This document shows positions 35,329-44,115 of a stretch of 64,000 nucleotides of DNA, piece after piece (within the stretch, counting starts at the first letter, position 1; each line of letters begins with the position of its first letter). Origin of the DNA: Desulfitobacterium chlororespirans DSM 11544. Lineage in GTDB: Bacteria > Bacillota > Desulfitobacteriia > Desulfitobacteriales > Desulfitobacteriaceae. Location of the stretch: NCBI RefSeq assembly GCF_900143285.1, contig NZ_FRDN01000019.1, positions 27,218 to 91,217 of the forward strand. Reading direction: 5' to 3'. The position numbers and the translations under genes are program-made. The notes beneath the pieces are model-generated. The model was not told where the DNA came from. It saw nothing but the letters and a program-made list of their open reading frames with translations, and did no database searches.

Positions 35329-37548
35329 CTATTGGGGAGATAATGGGGTTTCCTTACTATCATCTTTGTACAAGAAGATCGTCGCTTTAAAGAGATCCCC
35401 ATCCACTTCAATGGTAAAGCTCCCCTTTTGGATTTCAATCAGGCTCGTGACGATGGATAAGCCCAGGCCGCTTCCCTGGCTGCTTCTGGATTCATCGCCG
35501 CGCTTAAAGCGCTCCATCAACTCAGTGGAAGATATATTCAGTTCATAGGCTGAGATATTTTTAATGGTTAATCTTACTCCCGGGCCTGCATCCTCCAGAT
35601 CGATATACACTCGTGAGCCTGTCAAGGCATACTTAAAAATATTGGACAAAAGATTTTCAATGGCTCGCCACAGGAGTCTCCCGTCAGCCTTGACCCACAT
35701 TCTTTCCCGAGGGTAATTGAATTTAAAATCCAACCCCCGTTCCTGAATTTTCTCATCCACTTCTCCTAAGCCCTGAGTCAGCAAGGATACAATATCTATT
35801 CTCTCAAAGGTCACCGGAATATCCCCACTGGAGGCCTTGGCGGCTTCAAAGAGGTCATCGGTCAACACTTTAAGGCGCTGTGATTTTTGCTCGAGAACTT
35901 CCACATAGTCTTTGATCTTTTCCGGGTCTTCTTCCGTTTTTAATAAGTCAACATAGGTAATGATGGAGGTTAAGGGAGTGCGGATATCATGGGAAACGTT
36001 GGTGATTAATTCTGTTTTTAAGCGTTCGCTTTTAATCTCATTTTCCACAGCCTTATTTAAGCCGTCAGTTATACTGTTGATATCCCCAGCCAGTTGAGCG
36101 AACTCTCCCTTACCCTTGATGTTAATCATCGTCGCCAGATCTCCATCCTTAACCCGCCTGACTCCTTCTTTAATGGCCTTGAATTCCTTGACCTTCTTAA
36201 AGGATAACCATACAGCCACACCAACGGTAATGGGGAACATGAAAAAGGTTATGGCTATGCATAAAGGGTAGCCTATGACAAGGATAGCCACTTTCACTCC
36301 CAGACTGCCGCTGTCATAGATAGCTTTGATACCGGAAAAAAGCTTATGGAAAATCGTATAAACCAACGTGTGTTTGAGGAGGGTTTTATTTTTAATGTGC
36401 TTAACCAGGGATAAGACCAGGATCAGCCCCAAGGTTGCGATAGCCAGAGTCATGGGATAGATAAGGGCAGCATTTTGCATTTGATAAAACTCGAAACCCA
36501 GTATAAACCACGAAGAAATCAAGCCTAAGCAAATGACGATATTAAAATCATTGTAAAGACGATCCAGGGTATTGAGGTGGACTTCCTGGTCATGTTTTGA
36601 ATTTCTCCCCCAGACGATCAGGAGATAGATAAAGGAAGCCATAAGTCCTGCCAGATAAGCTGCTATCTGATAAAGGGCATGATTAGCGACTTCTTTGTCT
36701 TCCTGCCACTCGGCAATCCGAGGCTTTAAAAACTCGTCTTCAAAACCGATATACAAAACATCCGGATAATCCTCTGCATAAGCATCAGGAGCAATCCGAT
36801 AAAAACGCGGGTTCTCTTTGAGCTCCTGAGGATAGACGTTCTGGATAAATCCTTCAAACAGCATGTAGACGGGATAAGAAGTATACTCTTCTTTCGACAA
36901 CTCTGCATGATTGGTCAACTCCAGCTCCCCGGCTTTCAGGAAATAATTCAGCCCCTTATAGCTTGCTAGCCGCTGTAAAGTCGTTTGGTAATAATAAAGA
37001 TCTTCTTGAATCAGACGTTCTTTTTCTTTTGCTATCTCTTCTTTATAAGCTTCCAGGAAAATTTGATAATTTTCCCTGTCGGATAGATTGGGATTATAAA
37101 TGCCTGGCTGCGTCGGACTGGTAGTGCTGGAAATGGAAGGAGGCTTTTGGGAAGAGCCCTCGTCTACATTTTCCTCGACTACTGCTGAGTTACTGTTCAT
37201 TGTTGAGTTGCTGCTCACTGTTGATCTTCTGTCGCTGTTTACCTGAAACTCCCAATAGAGGCTGTCAATTCTATTTCTAAGTCTATCCTCTGAAACACTT
37301 CCTCCGGCTAAAATATTTTCCTCACTCTTATATCTGCTGAGTGACCTTAGGTCGCTGATAATATTATTGCTTTCATTAATGAAGCCTTCTCCCAGATAAT
37401 AGCTTTTTTCCAAGGCTACCCCAAAGTGGCTGCGATTGATGACATTGAGCACTAAAGTAACGACTTGAGTAAAGCAAAAGATCACCAACACAAAAGCTAA
37501 AGCTTTGGCAATCAGTGAATGGCTAAAGCTTCTCGATTTTATATCCAA
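35329..37548 (-). CDS. Large sensor histidine kinase
   Basis: A 739-residue kinase. Transmembrane segment near residues 14-36, an extracellular domain of about 250 residues with a Ser/Asn/Thr-rich stretch (residues 107-150), then about five membrane segments between 292 and 450, a HAMP-like region (VRRVKDGDLATMINIKG), HisKA with His520 in TNVSHDIRTPLTS, and HATPase motifs NLLSNIFKYA and GSGLGLSIVTSLIE. The multi-helix membrane part after the extracellular domain is unusual and suggests sensing in or through the membrane. Its start overlaps the response-regulator stop by 26 bp. Confidence 0.9.
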   Translation of the reverse strand: MDIKSRSFSHSLIAKALAFVLVIFCFTQVVTLVLNVINRSHFGVALEKSYYLGEGFINESNNIISDLRSLSRYKSEENILAGGSVSEDRLRNRIDSLYWEFQVNSDRRSTVSSNSTMNSNSAVVEENVDEGSSQKPPSISSTTSPTQPGIYNPNLSDRENYQIFLEAYKEEIAKEKERLIQEDLYYYQTTLQRLASYKGLNYFLKAGELELTNHAELSKEEYTSYPVYMLFEGFIQNVYPQELKENPRFYRIAPDAYAEDYPDVLYIGFEDEFLKPRIAEWQEDKEVANHALYQIAAYLAGLMASFIYLLIVWGRNSKHDQEVHLNTLDRLYNDFNIVICLGLISSWFILGFEFYQMQNAALIYPMTLAIATLGLILVLSLVKHIKNKTLLKHTLVYTIFHKLFSGIKAIYDSGSLGVKVAILVIGYPLCIAITFFMFPITVGVAVWLSFKKVKEFKAIKEGVRRVKDGDLATMINIKGKGEFAQLAGDINSITDGLNKAVENEIKSERLKTELITNVSHDIRTPLTSIITYVDLLKTEEDPEKIKDYVEVLEQKSQRLKVLTDDLFEAAKASSGDIPVTFERIDIVSLLTQGLGEVDEKIQERGLDFKFNYPRERMWVKADGRLLWRAIENLLSNIFKYALTGSRVYIDLEDAGPGVRLTIKNISAYELNISSTELMERFKRGDESRSSQGSGLGLSIVTSLIEIQKGSFTIEVDGDLFKATIFLYKDDSKETPLSPQ

Positions 37549-38209
37549 TTCCCCACACCACCTTTAAATATTTAGGCTCCTTCGGGTTGATCTCAATTTT
37601 TTCACGGATTTTCCGGATATGGACAGCTACTGTATTTTCCGCACTGAAAGCCGCTTCATTCCAAACGTTTTCGTAAATCTGATCGATGGAAAAGACCCTT
37701 CCCGCATTGGCTGTCAGCAGCTTCAAAATTTTATACTGGACAGGGGTCAGCTTAACTTCCTCGCCGTCCACGGTGACGCATTTGCTTTCGTCGTCGATCA
37801 TCAGCCCCCCGGATTGATAGACATTCGTCTTGGTCTCCAGGCTGCCTAAGGTTACATACCTGCGCAGCTGGGATTTGACGCGGGCGATGAGCTCCAGTGG
37901 ATTGAAGGGTTTGGTAATATAATCGTCCGCACCCATATTCAGGCCCATAATTTTGTCCGTATCTTCGGATTTGGCCGAGAGCATGATCACCGGAATATTC
38001 CGTTCTTCCCGAATCTTCATCAAAGCTCTGATCCCATCCATTTGGGGCATCATAATATCCATGATCACCAGATGGACAGTCTGCTCTTCAATAACCTCCA
38101 AGGCCTGGAGTCCATTGAAGGCTTTATAGATCGTATAGCCTTCGTGGGCTAAGTAGATTCTTATCGCTTCGACAATTTCCTTATCATCGTCGCATACTAA
38201 AATGTTCAT
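37523..38209 (-). CDS. OmpR/VanR-family response regulator
   Basis: A 228-residue regulator: receiver with CDDDK near residue 7, phospho-acceptor Asp51 in IMDIMMPQMDG, LSAKSED and TKPFNPLEL, then a winged helix ending in IREKIEINPKEPKYLKVVWGIGYKIEKL. Partner of the overlapping kinase gene downstream. Possible targets include its own operon or the unit at 38.43-38.59 kb. Confidence 0.93.
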   Translation of the reverse strand: MNILVCDDDKEIVEAIRIYLAHEGYTIYKAFNGLQALEVIEEQTVHLVIMDIMMPQMDGIRALMKIREERNIPVIMLSAKSEDTDKIMGLNMGADDYITKPFNPLELIARVKSQLRRYVTLGSLETKTNVYQSGGLMIDDESKCVTVDGEEVKLTPVQYKILKLLTANAGRVFSIDQIYENVWNEAAFSAENTVAVHIRKIREKIEINPKEPKYLKVVWGIGYKIEKL

Positions 38210-38425
38210 GTATGGGACTCCTCTCGCTAATCAATTCATACAAATTATACCACGTCCTTTCTCACTCTTTAGGACTATGGTAACCCTTAATTCTGATCAT
38301 TCTGCCGATCTAAATCTTAAGAACTTCTTAAAGTCACTCCAAGTTTTCAGGGTTTTCTGCTTATTCATTATTGTGTAATCATTTGCTTAAAATTATCTGT
38401 TAATCTCTCGCTGTTCTATATAAAT

Positions 38426-38466
38426 GGAACATGGTACACCATGGTACACTAATCAGAAAGTGTTCC
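38426..38466 (+). promoter_or_regulatory. Tandem 10-bp operator-like repeat
   Basis: CATGGTACAC occurs twice back to back (38430-38449), enclosed by inverted GGAACA (38426-38431) and TGTTCC (38461-38466). A TATATAA lies just upstream at 38416-38422. The layout suggests a regulated start of the small unit downstream; the factor is unknown. Confidence 0.5.
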
Positions 38467-38469
38467 ACT

Positions 38470-38544
38470 ATGAATAACTTTAAGGAGTTAGAAAGACAGG
38501 AAAACGTGAGCATCATGGCTTTGAAGCTAATGGGTAGCTCTTAA
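38470..38544 (+). CDS. Possible 24-residue peptide
   Basis: ATG at 38470, TAA at 38542-38544 followed by a second TAA. The C-terminal half, VSIMALKLMGSS, is hydrophobic/amphipathic; an in-frame GTG at 38506 with AGGA upstream could give just these 12 residues. It is directly followed by a strong hairpin, so it looks like a complete tiny transcript, either a peptide or a leader/small RNA. No family recognised. Confidence 0.35.
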   Translation: MNNFKELERQENVSIMALKLMGSS

Positions 38545-38545
38545 T

Positions 38546-38588
38546 AAGCAAGATAAACCCGGGAGAGACTCCCGGGTTTATCTTGCTT
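38546..38588. terminator. 20-bp-stem hairpin ending the small unit
   Basis: Arms 38546-38565 and 38569-38588 (core ATAAACCCGGGAG / CTCCCGGGTTTAT), loop of 3 nt. No T tract on the plus strand (an A tract follows), so classic termination is uncertain. From 38589 to 38707 I see no gene; a short frame on the minus strand there (MVLLVEVCDATRTLRKG) lacks a ribosome site. Confidence 0.55.
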
Positions 38589-38707
38589 CAAAAAAACTCA
38601 TTTCCTTTACAACCGTCGAAGCGGGTTCAGCCCTTCCGCAAAGTCCGGGTGGCATCACACACTTCAACCAACAACACCATGACGCCCTGAATATTTTTCG
38701 GTGATTC

Positions 38708-39880
38708 CTATAACTCCTTTAACTGAAGGCAGTTTAAGGGAGTGCCGACTTCCAGTTTTCCGTACTCAAGCAGTCCACAGATGCGGGCATTCTCCTGGGT
38801 AGCGAGACAATAAACTTTTTCTTCAGGAATTCCGGCCTCCCTCATCCAGAGCATTTCATCCAGGAAGGAGCTGCCATGGGGTACTGAATAGGCTCCCGCA
38901 TCCGTGCCGACGCCTAAACGCACACCAAAATCAGAGGCTTCCTTAATCCGGCTGAGGTGGCCTTTCAATATTTCAGACAAAGTAGCCGTCTCCTGCTCAG
39001 AATACCTGCCTGTAGGATATTTCAACAGGTTGCCTATCGGTGCCACCGTAGGGACCCAGGCGATACCTTGAGCTTTCATCTGTCTTAAGTGCCGGGAAGT
39101 CATATAATACCCATGCTCTATGGAATCCACTCCCGCTTCAATCACTCTGGAGATGCCCTCTTCCCCGCTGGCGTGGGCCATCACCAGGATTCCTCTGGCA
39201 TGAGCAGAGGCAGTTAATTCCTTGAGCTCTTCCACGCTCCACTGAACCGTTCCCACCTGCTGGTATTGGCTGAAAGATATAATTCCGGTGACGATGATTT
39301 TGAGCTGGTCTGCACCTTGCCGGAAAAAATCCTCTTTAATCCGCTGCCAGTCCTGCAGGCTTGAGAAGCCCCGCCCCAAAAAGCGTCCATACATACCCTG
39401 CCGGGCTACAGCCTCCCGCACCGAAACAACCCTGGGGCCTTGCCATTCTCCACGTTCCAGGCGCTTCCTGGCAGACCAGGCGAGACCCGGCAAATCACCG
39501 CCATCCCGGACTGCAACGACACCAGACTCTAAATAACGGCGAAGATTGTCCTGAATCACTTTCTCCATCAGGGCAGGGTTATGCCAGTTTTCAAGGCATT
39601 GATAAAAATCAATACTATCCAAAGCCAAATGCACATGACTATCGATAAAGCCAGGCATCAGCAAATAAGACTGCCAGGCAAAATCTTCTTCTCCAGAAGA
39701 TTTTGAGCGTCCCCCAGCGGAAGAATTGGGGCAAAGAGAACTCACTCTTCCCTCTTCCCATTTTAAGTGAACCGGACCTTTAACTCTGCCCAAGTCAGGG
39801 GTCCAATACCCGCCGATTACCGCCGAACCCTGTTCCGGTACTGCCACGGTAGTTTTCTCGCCACTGCAGGAAATAAACAT
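38708..39880 (-). CDS. Amidohydrolase family protein
   Basis: A 390-residue metal-dependent amidohydrolase: PGFIDSHVHLAL (metal HxH), a possible carbamylated lysine in ADQLKIIVTG, MAHASG and EHGYYM histidines, and the final aspartate in GVGTDAGAYS. The set matches imidazolonepropionase/prolidase-type members (Xaa-Pro or hydantoin-like substrates); the substrate is unknown. Cytoplasmic. Confidence 0.87.
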   Translation of the reverse strand: MFISCSGEKTTVAVPEQGSAVIGGYWTPDLGRVKGPVHLKWEEGRVSSLCPNSSAGGRSKSSGEEDFAWQSYLLMPGFIDSHVHLALDSIDFYQCLENWHNPALMEKVIQDNLRRYLESGVVAVRDGGDLPGLAWSARKRLERGEWQGPRVVSVREAVARQGMYGRFLGRGFSSLQDWQRIKEDFFRQGADQLKIIVTGIISFSQYQQVGTVQWSVEELKELTASAHARGILVMAHASGEEGISRVIEAGVDSIEHGYYMTSRHLRQMKAQGIAWVPTVAPIGNLLKYPTGRYSEQETATLSEILKGHLSRIKEASDFGVRLGVGTDAGAYSVPHGSSFLDEMLWMREAGIPEEKVYCLATQENARICGLLEYGKLEVGTPLNCLQLKEL

Positions 39881-39898
39881 AGCCGCTCCTTCTTAACG

Positions 39899-40300
39899 TT
39901 ACTCCTTGTGCCGCGTCATCCTGGAAAAGGTGGAAGAGCCAATAGCCACCAGATTACCGTCCTCGTCATAGACATTAACTGTCCCTATAAAAAGCCGTTT
40001 GCCTTCCTTGACAAGGCTGGCATAAGCATAAATATCCGAATCCACAACAGGCAGAAGATAGTTGACCTTCAACTCCACCGTCACCGCATAATGATCCGGA
40101 CCGATCGCTTCATTGACAGCCACACCCATCGCCGTATCGATCACTGCAGCGATGATGCCCCCATGGACACTGCCATGAGCTTGTTTAAACTTATCCGTAT
40201 TGGTGATCTTAACACCTTTTTTTCCTTGCTCATTGGTGACGATAGTCATACCAAGGTATTTCCAGATATTGCTGGAACCTAAAGTTTCTAAGCTTGTCAT
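39899..40300 (-). CDS. PaaI-type hotdog-fold thioesterase
   Basis: A 133-residue hotdog thioesterase with the active-site region QAHGSVHGGIIAAVIDTAMG and the strand NYLLPVVDSDIYAYASLVKEGKR. Hydrolyses acyl-CoA thioesters. Start at 40300 behind GGAGGGGA; the longer frame to 40363 runs into the pepF gene. It lies 18 bp before the amidohydrolase, so likely co-transcribed. Confidence 0.88.
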   Translation of the reverse strand: MTSLETLGSSNIWKYLGMTIVTNEQGKKGVKITNTDKFKQAHGSVHGGIIAAVIDTAMGVAVNEAIGPDHYAVTVELKVNYLLPVVDSDIYAYASLVKEGKRLFIGTVNVYDEDGNLVAIGSSTFSRMTRHKE

Positions 40301-40313
40301 GGGTTCCCCTCCA

Positions 40314-42008
40314 CTAAAATTTCCGGTCATCCACCTGCTCAAGCCATTGGTTAATTGTTTCAACCACAGATTTAAGGCATCCCTCCTGGAAGGGGGAAAC
40401 CAAATGTCCCAACTCCACTAAATCCAGGAAAGACAGACTGCCCCCGACTTGGCACAAGCTTAAGTAATCCTGCCAGGCTTCCTGAGCATTCAGACGGGAT
40501 TTCTTCCAGAATTGAAAAGCGCAAATCTGAGCTAAGGTGTAATCAATATAATAGAAGGGATTGCCAAAGATATGCCCCTGCTGATGCCAATACCCGCCAT
40601 TTTCAAGGTACTGGTTGCCCTCATAATTCCGATGGGGAAGAAACTTTTTCTCAATTTCACGCCAGGCTGCTTTTCTCTGGGCAGGAGTGGCTTCGGGATT
40701 CTCATAAACAAAATGCTGGAATTCATCCACGCTCACCCCATAAGGTATAAAGAGCATGGCTTCACTGAGATGCTGGAAACGATATTTATTCGCTTCTTCT
40801 GCGAAGAAAAGCTCCATCCAGGGCCAGGCGAAAAACTCCATACTCATGGAATGGATTTCGCAGGATTCGTAGGTAGGCCATTGATATTCCGGGAGGGTAT
40901 GATGACGGCTGGAATAGACTTGGAAGGCGTGACCCGCTTCGTGAGTCAGGACATCCACATCTCCTGAAGTCCCATTAAAATTGGCAAAAATAAACGGCGC
41001 TTGATGCTCGCTGATATAAGTGCAATAGCCACCGCCAGCCTTGCCTTTTTTGGTGACCAGGTCCATAAGCTCATGGCTCACCATATAGTCAAAGAACTCC
41101 TCAGTCTCGGCCGATAATTCCCGATACATCCTGCTGCCCTGCTCGATGATCCAGTCCGGTTCCCCATGAGGTTGGGGGTTTCCCGAAGTAAAGTTGGTTT
41201 TTTCATCGTAGTAATACAAGTTTGCCAAGCCCAGACGCTGCCGCTGCCGTTCCCGCAAGCGGGAGGCCAGGGGTACGATATCTTCCTGGACCTGCTTGCG
41301 GAAATTGGCCACCATCTGTGCATCATAGTCGGAACGCAGCATCCGCGCATAGCCCAATCCCACATAATTGGGATAACCCAGCTTTTGGGCAATCTGTGTC
41401 CTTACCTTAACCAGCTGATCATAAATAGCGTCCAAAGTTTCTTCATGTTCTGCAAAAAAAGCATATTTCGCCTCATGGGCTCTTTTCCGCAGGACCGGAT
41501 CGGTGGATTGCAGAAAAGGTCCTAACCCGGAAAGATTGCGCTCTTCCCCTTCAAAGTAAATCTTAGCCGAAGCAATGAGCTTGGTATATTCAGTGGACAA
41601 TTTATTCTCCGCCTGTAAATCCTCAATAATCTCCGGTTTAAAGGTCTTCAGGGTTAACTCCGCGATACGGAAAAGCTGCTTGCCCCATTTTTGCTCTAAT
41701 TCCCGGCGAAACGGGGAGTCCAACAGCACCTCATAAAGCTCTGAAATCAATCCCTGGTAGATGGGCAAATTCTCATCAAAAAATTCTTGTTCCCGCTCAT
41801 AATAGGTATCGTTAGTATCAATAGTTTGGCGGATTGAGGCAATTTGGGACATAGAGTCAAATTTCCCCCGCAAGCTATTGATGTCCATGAGCAGACGGTC
41901 CTGCTCATGAAAACTTTCTGCCTCTTTAAACTGCTCAAGGAGAGTCTGGAATTCTCCTTTGAGTTTTTCCAGATCAGGACGTGAATAAGGAAAATCTTTG
42001 AATTTCAT
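40314..42008 (-). CDS. pepF: M3-family oligoendopeptidase F
   Basis: A 564-residue zinc peptidase with HEAGH in DVLTHEAGHAFQVYSS and the downstream glutamate ESCEIHSMSMEFFAWP. Cleaves short peptides in the cytoplasm. Start chosen at 42008 (MKFKDFPYSRPDL), where GGGGG lies 7-8 bases upstream; the open frame extends to 42035. Confidence 0.9.
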   Translation of the reverse strand: MKFKDFPYSRPDLEKLKGEFQTLLEQFKEAESFHEQDRLLMDINSLRGKFDSMSQIASIRQTIDTNDTYYEREQEFFDENLPIYQGLISELYEVLLDSPFRRELEQKWGKQLFRIAELTLKTFKPEIIEDLQAENKLSTEYTKLIASAKIYFEGEERNLSGLGPFLQSTDPVLRKRAHEAKYAFFAEHEETLDAIYDQLVKVRTQIAQKLGYPNYVGLGYARMLRSDYDAQMVANFRKQVQEDIVPLASRLRERQRQRLGLANLYYYDEKTNFTSGNPQPHGEPDWIIEQGSRMYRELSAETEEFFDYMVSHELMDLVTKKGKAGGGYCTYISEHQAPFIFANFNGTSGDVDVLTHEAGHAFQVYSSRHHTLPEYQWPTYESCEIHSMSMEFFAWPWMELFFAEEANKYRFQHLSEAMLFIPYGVSVDEFQHFVYENPEATPAQRKAAWREIEKKFLPHRNYEGNQYLENGGYWHQQGHIFGNPFYYIDYTLAQICAFQFWKKSRLNAQEAWQDYLSLCQVGGSLSFLDLVELGHLVSPFQEGCLKSVVETINQWLEQVDDRKF

Positions 42009-42056
42009 TTTAAAACCCCCAACTAAATAGCCCACCCAATGGCAGGCTTAACACTT

Positions 42057-42677
42057 TCAGTTCCCTATACCCAAAGCACCCTTAGCTTTCATATCCACAT
42101 AGTCATTGAATTCATTGCCGCTATGGGCCTTGACTTTTTCAAAGCTATATATTCCCCGATACTGATTCATCAGTTTGGCATAGGCTTGGGTAAACTCATT
42201 TTTGGCTTTCCATTCTCCCGTAGCCCAAAAAGCGATTCCTGCATAATCATGAAGGATGCGGATTTTAACCCCAAGCTGTGAGGCCTTTTTTACGGCGTAA
42301 AGGGCCGCAGCGATCTCGCCTGCTACATTGCGCATCGTTGCCGCGGCGGGATTCTTCCCCACATCGGCATCTTCATAATGAACTTTGCCGTCTTTGACAA
42401 AAGCATACGCCCAGGCATACTGACCATTAACGTAACTTCCGTCCGTGTAGACATCATATTCCGCTCTATCGTCTTTCAAGGAGTCATCCTCTGCTTTCAG
42501 CGGATCACTCAGTGTTTCCCCTTTGAACCAGGCCTGAGCCTCTTTTAAGGTGGGGAAGGATCTGTAGACCGCTCCGGAAAAACCATGGATGGCCTTCCGG
42601 CACTCCTCCCAGGAAGAAAATACTCCCTTGTCCCGGCCGGCACGGACAGCGTAAAATTTAGGTTTGTGGATTCCCAT
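42057..42677 (-). CDS. rnhA: Ribonuclease H1 with viroplasmin-like N-terminal domain
   Basis: A 206-residue protein: N-terminal hybrid-binding/viroplasmin domain (KFYAVRAGRDKGVFSSWEECRKAIHGFSGAVYRSFPTLKEAQ) and a C-terminal RNase H with catalytic residues in YTDGSYVNG, NVAGEIAAALYA and VKAHSGNEFNDYVDMKAK. Removes RNA from RNA-DNA hybrids. The lysines and aromatics of the first domain favour hybrid binding. Confidence 0.93.
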   Translation of the reverse strand: MGIHKPKFYAVRAGRDKGVFSSWEECRKAIHGFSGAVYRSFPTLKEAQAWFKGETLSDPLKAEDDSLKDDRAEYDVYTDGSYVNGQYAWAYAFVKDGKVHYEDADVGKNPAAATMRNVAGEIAAALYAVKKASQLGVKIRILHDYAGIAFWATGEWKAKNEFTQAYAKLMNQYRGIYSFEKVKAHSGNEFNDYVDMKAKGALGIGN

Positions 42678-42747
42678 GCAAACTATTCCTCATCTGTTAT
42701 CTTTTTCTACAATGTTACCATAGAAAAGACTTGAGTGGCAATAGGTT

Positions 42748-43074
42748 CTAATGGGCGGCCTGTTCAAGATCGGAGGCAATTTTGTCCAGGAGTTTTTTCA
42801 TCTCCTCCTCCACCTTCAAACTCTCCGTATCGCACCATTCACCCCAAAAACCCTTCTGATCTGTGAAAATCCGGTAGAGAGGAACTCCCTCTTCAGCCAT
42901 GATTGCTTTAGCTTCTTCAGGTAAGCTATCGCTGATCTTAGTAGCTAAATCCATCGCCAGACAAAGGGTATCCTTGCCTTGAGATAAGAGTTCGATGGTT
43001 TCAAACCCCACCCCAGAGGGCGATTCTTGATCATAAAAGAAGCTCATAATAATGCTTTCCTGATTCTCAGCCAT
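42748..43074 (-). CDS. Hypothetical 108-residue acidic protein
   Basis: Mostly helical, acidic, without signal peptide or recognised domain (LSQGKDTLCLAMDLATKIS ... VPLYRIFTDQKGFWGEWCD ... EEEMKKLLDKIASDLEQ). Good AGGGGGAG-type ribosome region before the ATG. Stands between the RNase H and site-2 protease genes. Confidence 0.65.
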   Translation of the reverse strand: MAENQESIIMSFFYDQESPSGVGFETIELLSQGKDTLCLAMDLATKISDSLPEEAKAIMAEEGVPLYRIFTDQKGFWGEWCDTESLKVEEEMKKLLDKIASDLEQAAH

Positions 43075-43160
43075 TAAAATTCCTCCCCCGTCCAGGTTTT
43101 CTTTAGTTTATCCCTCTGCAGTCCTTTTCACTCAGCTATTTCAACCTAGGCCAAAACAAC

Positions 43161-44102
43161 CTAAGCTAAAAGTTCAAGAGCATAGGTTAGCCCCATGGCA
43201 AGGGAACCCACCAAGCCAAAATAGAGAATACCAAACTGTACCCGCTCCCGCAAAGGAACCTCATAATAGATCGACAGCTCATGCCGATTCTTCCATAGTT
43301 TGTAGACTTGGCTCACTCCCAGAATCACGACAATCAAGAGGATGGGGTTAAAGAATGTGATCATGAGGTAAATCAAGACAGGGATCCCCACCAGCCATAG
43401 ATAGGGAGAGACCGCGGAGACGATTCGCCCGCCATCCATGGGATGAACAGGAAGCAGGTTGAATATATTGAGAAAAAAGCCCACATAAGCGAGAACTAAA
43501 GCCAGTTCATACCCTGTAAGCCAGTAGAACGCCAAGCACAGCACCGCAGCCAGACTCCCAAAAAGAGGACCCCCATAAGCGACTTGGGCTTCAGTCACCG
43601 CATCTTTAGGGTCCTCTTTCATCCCGATCAAGGCACCTACAAAGGGAATAAATACCGGTCCCGATACAGCTAACCCAACTCGTTTCGCGGTAAGATAATG
43701 TCCCATTTCATGAACGAAGAGCAGCGCTACAAACCCCAAGGCGAATTTAGCGCCATAAAATACGGCATAGATCCAGATCGTAGCCACCATGGATACCGCA
43801 GTGGTGGCAAATTTACCGAGCTTGAGAAAGACAAAAAGGAATTTGAACTTAGACACTATGAAAAGGATAATAAACTTTCCCTTCGTCAACAAAGGGATGA
43901 GGAAGGCTACCGCCGCCCATAACCCCTTCTTGTTCCCCGGCTTGGGTTTTGTGTTTTGTTCATCAATAAAATAATCATCAGCATGTTCGTCTTGACCGAC
44001 GATATGCTGTTCCGCCCCATTGTATTCTGAAGAATAGGAAGATTCTTTTTCTCTTCTATTCTCTTGATTCAGCTCGTCGATAGCCCATCCCTCCTCTGAC
44101 AT
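43161..44102 (-). CDS. Site-2 protease family (M50) membrane metallopeptidase
   Basis: A 313-residue protein: acidic cytoplasmic N-tail of about 75 residues, then about six membrane helices with HEMGHYLTA and, further on, NLLPVHPMDGGR, the zinc-binding and aspartate motifs of M50 peptidases. Cleaves membrane substrates such as anti-sigma factors or signal-peptide remnants. The 3-bp-scale gap to the helicase gene upstream on the same strand suggests a shared transcript. Confidence 0.88.
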   Translation of the reverse strand: MSEEGWAIDELNQENRREKESSYSSEYNGAEQHIVGQDEHADDYFIDEQNTKPKPGNKKGLWAAVAFLIPLLTKGKFIILFIVSKFKFLFVFLKLGKFATTAVSMVATIWIYAVFYGAKFALGFVALLFVHEMGHYLTAKRVGLAVSGPVFIPFVGALIGMKEDPKDAVTEAQVAYGGPLFGSLAAVLCLAFYWLTGYELALVLAYVGFFLNIFNLLPVHPMDGGRIVSAVSPYLWLVGIPVLIYLMITFFNPILLIVVILGVSQVYKLWKNRHELSIYYEVPLRERVQFGILYFGLVGSLAMGLTYALELLA

Positions 44103-44115
44103 GTGTTCTTTTGTT

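Noticed and set aside
35244..35438. 65-residue extension of the zincin-like protein
   Set aside because: Overlaps the kinase 3' end out of frame; ribosome site fits 35243.
38589..38707. Short minus-strand frame MVLLVEVCDATRTLRKG
   Set aside because: No ribosome site and too short to support.
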